From contig WFRA01000131.1 of assembly GCA_015486775.1 (NCBI GenBank), forward strand, positions 1 through 7,391: a DNA stretch of 7,391 nt, given 5' to 3'. The notes below the pieces were generated by a model. The model was given only the letters and a program-made list of their open reading frames with translations. It searched no databases and was not told where the DNA came from. This document shows, in pieces, positions 4,812 to 7,391 of this stretch. Positions within the stretch are counted from its first letter, which is position 1. Each line of letters opens with the position of its first letter. The translations under genes were made by a program, and so were the position numbers. The stretch is from Kiritimatiellales bacterium. Lineage in GTDB: Bacteria; Verrucomicrobiota; Kiritimatiellia; Kiritimatiellales; Pontiellaceae.

Positions 4812-6593
4812 TTGAGCCGCTACCTTGTTCCGCATCGCCGGGAAATCCTTGCGACGGTGGGATGCGTGCTGGTGGCGGTGGGGATCAATCTCTACCTACC
4901 GTTTATCATGCGGCAGGTGATCGACGGGCTTTCCAGCAAAACGCTGGGACAAGCGGAGTTGACCCAATTGCTCGGGATCTATCTGCTGCTCGGGTTGGTT
5001 TCGGTGGTGTTTTCGCGCCTGCTCCGGAAGATTCCGCTCAAGCTTTCCCATAAGGTGGAGTATGCCTTGCGGGCGGATGTGTTCGAACACCTGACCCACC
5101 TTGACCAGGCTTTCTACCGCAACGAGCGCACGGGTGACCTGATGACCCGCATGTCGTCGGACATCAACCTGATCCGCGACGCTATTGGCCAAGGACTCCT
5201 GCAAGGCATCCGCACGATTGCGGTGCTGATCTTTGCCTCGGTCGTGATGCTGCTCACCAACCGGTCGCTGGCGCTGCTGGTTTTTTCGCTCTACCTTCCA
5301 ATGGTTGGAATCTTTTTCCTGATCCTTCGCAAGATGCGGCGACAGCAGAAGGATTTGCAGGAGCATGTCTCGGAGGTGTCGAACTTTTGCCAGGAGAGTT
5401 TTGCGGGCATCCGCACCATCAAGGGCTTTGCACTGGAGCGGCGGCGCAACGCGCAGTTCGAGGCGCTCAACGACGGGCTGGTGAAGAAAAATATGGTGCT
5501 GCAAATGTCGCGCCAGAGCCTCTGGCCGTTTATGGCATTTTGGTTTAGCCTCGGCATGATTTTTATCCTCAATCTGGGCGGGCGAAAGGTAATCGACGGC
5601 ACGCTGACCCTCGGCACACTGACCCAATTTATCCAGTATCTACTCTACATGCAGTGGCCGTTGCTGGCGCTGAGCTGGAGCACCAGCCTGATCCAGCGCG
5701 GGAAGGTGAGCTGGGTTCGGATCAAGGAGATCTTGGAGCGGCAACCGACCATTGAATGTCGAATATCGAACAAGGAACCGCAGAATAACGAAGGTCTTGA
5801 TCCTTCAAAATTCGACATTCCTTGTTCGACATTCTGCGGTTCAACATCGGCCTCGATTCAATTCAACCATGTTGGCCTGGATATCAAAGGCCGCTCGTTC
5901 CTCCACGATATTGAGCTCAACATTCCGCAAGGCACCACGCTCGGGATCACCGGCCCAACGGGGAGCGGCAAGACCCTGCTGGTTTCGCTCGTCGCCCGCC
6001 TGATGGATCCAACCACGGGAAGAATTTTCCTTGGCGAAACAGACCTGCGCGACATTCCCCTGCCGGAGCTACGCGGCAGGATCGGCTTTGCGGCTCAAGA
6101 GCCCGTGCTCTTTTCCCAAACCTTGGAACACAACATTGGCTTCGGCGTCGCCAAGCCCGACAAAGATTTGATTGGCTGGGCGGCAGAGGTTGCCCACCTG
6201 CGCGACGATGTGGAGGGCTTCCCCGAACGTTTTCAAACCCTGCTTGGCGAACGCGGCGTAACCCTCTCCGGCGGCCAGCGCCAGCGCACCGCCATCAGCC
6301 GCGCCGTCGCCCGCCGCCCCGACATCCTGGTTCTCGACGATGTCCTCTCCGCCGTTGACACGCAAACCGAAGCCGCCATCATGGGCAAGCTCCAGCCGGT
6401 GATGGCCGAGCGCACCACCCTATTCGTGAGCCACCGCGTCTCCACCCTGCGCTACGCCGACGAAATCATCGTGCTTGAAGCGGGGCGCATCACCCAGCGC
6501 GGCACGCACGAAGAGCTGATCCGGCAGCCCGGCTACTACGCCGAACTCAACACCCTCCAGCAACTCGAAGAGCAACTGGAAACCACCGGATAG
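4812..6593 (+). CDS. MdlA/YheI-like half ABC exporter with in-frame palindromic insert
   Basis: Inner-membrane ABC exporter subunit, 593 residues from a TTG start. The membrane domain (about 1-300) has six predicted helices near 13-33, 52-72, 130-150, 152-172, 238-257 and 270-290, with EYALRADVFEHL and QAFYRNERTGDLMTRMSSDI as typical coupling regions. The ATPase domain has Walker A GPTGSGKT (381-388), Q-loop Q429, signature LSGGQ (485-489), Walker B ILVLDD (505-510), SAVD (513-516) and H-loop H541. Aspartate D510 stands where the catalytic glutamate is usual, as in the degenerate halves MdlA and BmrC, which pair with a canonical half; no partner is visible here. Residues 314-343 come from a repeat insert. 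The start is uncertain: no in-frame ATG fits, the TTG lacks a good ribosome site, and the frame is open upstream. Substrate unknown; a link to thiamine is not supported. Confidence 0.9.
   Translation: MSRYLVPHRREILATVGCVLVAVGINLYLPFIMRQVIDGLSSKTLGQAELTQLLGIYLLLGLVSVVFSRLLRKIPLKLSHKVEYALRADVFEHLTHLDQAFYRNERTGDLMTRMSSDINLIRDAIGQGLLQGIRTIAVLIFASVVMLLTNRSLALLVFSLYLPMVGIFFLILRKMRRQQKDLQEHVSEVSNFCQESFAGIRTIKGFALERRRNAQFEALNDGLVKKNMVLQMSRQSLWPFMAFWFSLGMIFILNLGGRKVIDGTLTLGTLTQFIQYLLYMQWPLLALSWSTSLIQRGKVSWVRIKEILERQPTIECRISNKEPQNNEGLDPSKFDIPCSTFCGSTSASIQFNHVGLDIKGRSFLHDIELNIPQGTTLGITGPTGSGKTLLVSLVARLMDPTTGRIFLGETDLRDIPLPELRGRIGFAAQEPVLFSQTLEHNIGFGVAKPDKDLIGWAAEVAHLRDDVEGFPERFQTLLGERGVTLSGGQRQRTAISRAVARRPDILVLDDVLSAVDTQTEAAIMGKLQPVMAERTTLFVSHRVSTLRYADEIIVLEAGRITQRGTHEELIRQPGYYAELNTLQQLEEQLETTG
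5754..5843 (+). repeat. Palindromic repeat pair inserted in frame in the ABC exporter gene
   Basis: Two inverted repeat units are joined at GAAGG/CCTTC (5790-5794, 5802-5806). Exact inverted pairs are GAATGTCGAAT with ATTCGACATTC (5754-5764, 5810-5820), TCGAACAAGG with CCTTGTTCGA (5766-5775, 5820-5829) and GAACCGCAGAAT with ATTCTGCGGTTC (5775-5786, 5831-5842). The insert is about 90 bases, keeps the frame and adds about 30 residues to the linker between membrane and nucleotide-binding domains. Confidence 0.85.
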
Positions 6594-6650
6594 CCAAAAA
6601 TATTTCGTGGTCATAATTACCGCTCCGCGTCAGCCTTACATTTGGGTCTA

Positions 6651-6681
6651 TGTAGCGGCGTTTCTAAGAAACGCTGCTACA
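6651..6681. repeat. 31-base near-perfect palindrome downstream of the ABC gene
   Basis: Fifteen-base arms TGTAGCGGCGTTTCT and AGAAACGCTGCTACA flank one central A with a single G/T mismatch (a G-U pair in the plus-strand RNA). It lies 57 bases after the ABC stop. There is no T-tract behind it, so it may protect the mRNA 3' end or be a REP-like element. Confidence 0.8.
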
Positions 6682-6721
6682 AACAAGAAGGGAATGGCGA
6701 ACAGGGAGATCGAAAATGTAG

Positions 6722-6740
6722 AAGAGGCATCCTGCCTCTT
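6722..6740. repeat. Short hairpin AAGAGGCA-TCC-TGCCTCTT
   Basis: Perfect 8-base arms around a 3-base loop. Similar AGGCATCCTGCCT hairpins recur in intergenic DNA of some PVC genomes (from memory). It lies between the ABC gene and the transposase remnant, in a frame that happens to stay open. Confidence 0.6.
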
Positions 6741-6813
6741 TGCGGGGAATCGGTACGGATACCACGAGGACGAATCCAATTTTTGCGACGGAATGTTCAA
6801 AGTGCAGACCCCA

Positions 6814-7391
6814 ATCTCCCGAACGCGCGGCACATCCAAACTCCGGTCGCAAGTTTTGATTACCACCTTGATTGATGAAGTAGTCTTCGGGTGGCAGGAG
6901 GTAACGAAGCTATACCTGCAGCGCTATTGCGTCGAACTCGCCTTCCGTCACTTGAAGATCAAGATAGGGATTGAGAGGATTCGCAAACGAAAGCTTTTGC
7001 GAATTGAACAACTTCTGTTTGCAGCGATCGTACTATTCAATCTATCGGTGGCACTCAGGAACAGAATCAGACGATCGAGTCTTCTACTGGAAAAGGCGGG
7101 GATAAAGCCACACTGTTTCACATTGTGCATAGAACTCCTTCACATCTTCCTTCAAGCCACCCTGAAGCCGCAGTACGGGGTCAAGAAAAAGATGGATGTG
7201 AGCTTGAGAGCAATCAGAGGCTGTTGGTTCATCTATAAGTCATGGCGAGCGGAGCCTCGCATTTGCCATACGCCGCCATCTGAGTTTTCCGTTCAAAAAG
7301 GAGTTGTAATGCTTGCGGAGGTTGAATCCGCGAAATTCCTAAGCATTGAGTACGAAATACTCGCGCAGAAGTACGGCCAAAAGGAGCAGAA
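6814..7391 (+). pseudogene. C-terminal part of an IS4-type DDE transposase (5' truncated, runs off the window)
   Basis: Frame beginning at 6814 reads ISRTRGTSKLRSQVLITTLI and then the IS4 signature Y-x2-R-x3-E-x6-K: Y (6913), R (6922), E (6934) and K (6955) in YLQRYCVELAFRHLK. The glutamate is the third residue of the DDE triad. The region that should hold the two aspartates is missing: upstream is repeat-bearing spacer sequence after the ABC gene. The frame stays open back past an ATG at 6694 and forward to the window end, so its stop is not seen. The DNA is visibly more A/T-rich than the thi and ABC genes, in keeping with foreign origin. A full transposase cannot be made from this copy. The exact left junction between about 6741 and 6830 is unclear, and no terminal inverted repeat was identified. 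Confidence 0.75.

Larger units (their letters stand above)
6594..6813. other. Repeat-rich spacer after the ABC gene
   Basis: I find no supported gene here. It carries the two hairpins at 6651-6681 and 6722-6740. A stretch at 6631-6646 resembles 4751-4766 before the ABC gene (12 of 16 bases, both ending TTTGGG). A short open frame from ATG 6694 leads into the transposase remnant but shows no recognisable domain before 6814. Confidence 0.6.

Noticed and set aside
3531..4835. 434-codon open frame on the minus strand opposite thiH
   Set aside because: It mirrors thiH, whose radical-SAM motifs and family blocks are clear on the plus strand. The antisense product shows no domain and owes its length to GC-rich codon bias.
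4896..5627. 243-codon minus-strand frame opposite the ABC membrane domain
   Set aside because: Shadow of a well supported plus-strand gene. No recognisable motifs and no ribosome site.
4812..6593. ABC protein as a thiamine transporter
   Set aside because: It is an exporter-type fused half transporter, unlike thiamine importers, and no thi box precedes it; only proximity suggests a link.
1..7391. CRISPR array, tRNA or rRNA genes
   Set aside because: No regularly spaced direct repeats and no tRNA arms or rRNA blocks were seen. The repeats here are dispersed palindromes.

Overview
This window looks like a chromosomal piece of a GC-rich anaerobic bacterium. The thiazole branch of thiamine synthesis uses the oxygen-sensitive radical-SAM enzyme ThiH rather than ThiO. 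The spacers are crowded with short palindromic and A/T-rich repeats of a kind I associate with the PVC group (Kiritimatiellota/Lentisphaerota and relatives). The lineage is an inference from style, not from a marker gene.

Layout. On the minus strand, a P-loop ATPase gene (1953-817) runs by a 4-base ATGA overlap into a thiF gene (820 down past base 1), whose product carries a ThiS-like domain in front of the E1-type adenylyltransferase. Bases 1954-2365 form the divergent control region. Its left part is a cluster of GCGTAA/TTACGC words that embraces the ATPase ribosome binding site. Its right part is a TPP riboswitch with an unusually long P3 arm filled by repeat sequence, followed by a strong intrinsic terminator. 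Then come thiS (2366-2566), thiG (2623-3414) and thiH (3471-4694) on the plus strand. Next is an MdlA/YheI-like half ABC exporter (about 4812-6593), and last the C-terminal part of an IS4-type transposase running off the right edge.

Function. ThiF, ThiS, ThiG and ThiH together cover thiazole-phosphate formation: ThiF adenylates ThiS, sulfur is loaded, ThiH supplies dehydroglycine from tyrosine, and ThiG condenses them with deoxyxylulose phosphate. Only thiSGH lie behind the riboswitch. ThiF is on the opposite strand and translationally tied to an ATPase of unknown role.

The most unusual content is repeat biology. A perfect 42-base palindrome separates thiG from thiH, and a diverged copy sits on the thiF 3' end with matching changes in both arms. 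A second repeat family occurs in the thiS-thiG spacer and, as an inverted pair, in frame inside the ABC transporter between its membrane and nucleotide-binding domains. I see no clearly new defence or biosynthetic system. The ATPase-ThiF pair and the coding-frame palindromic insert are the best leads.
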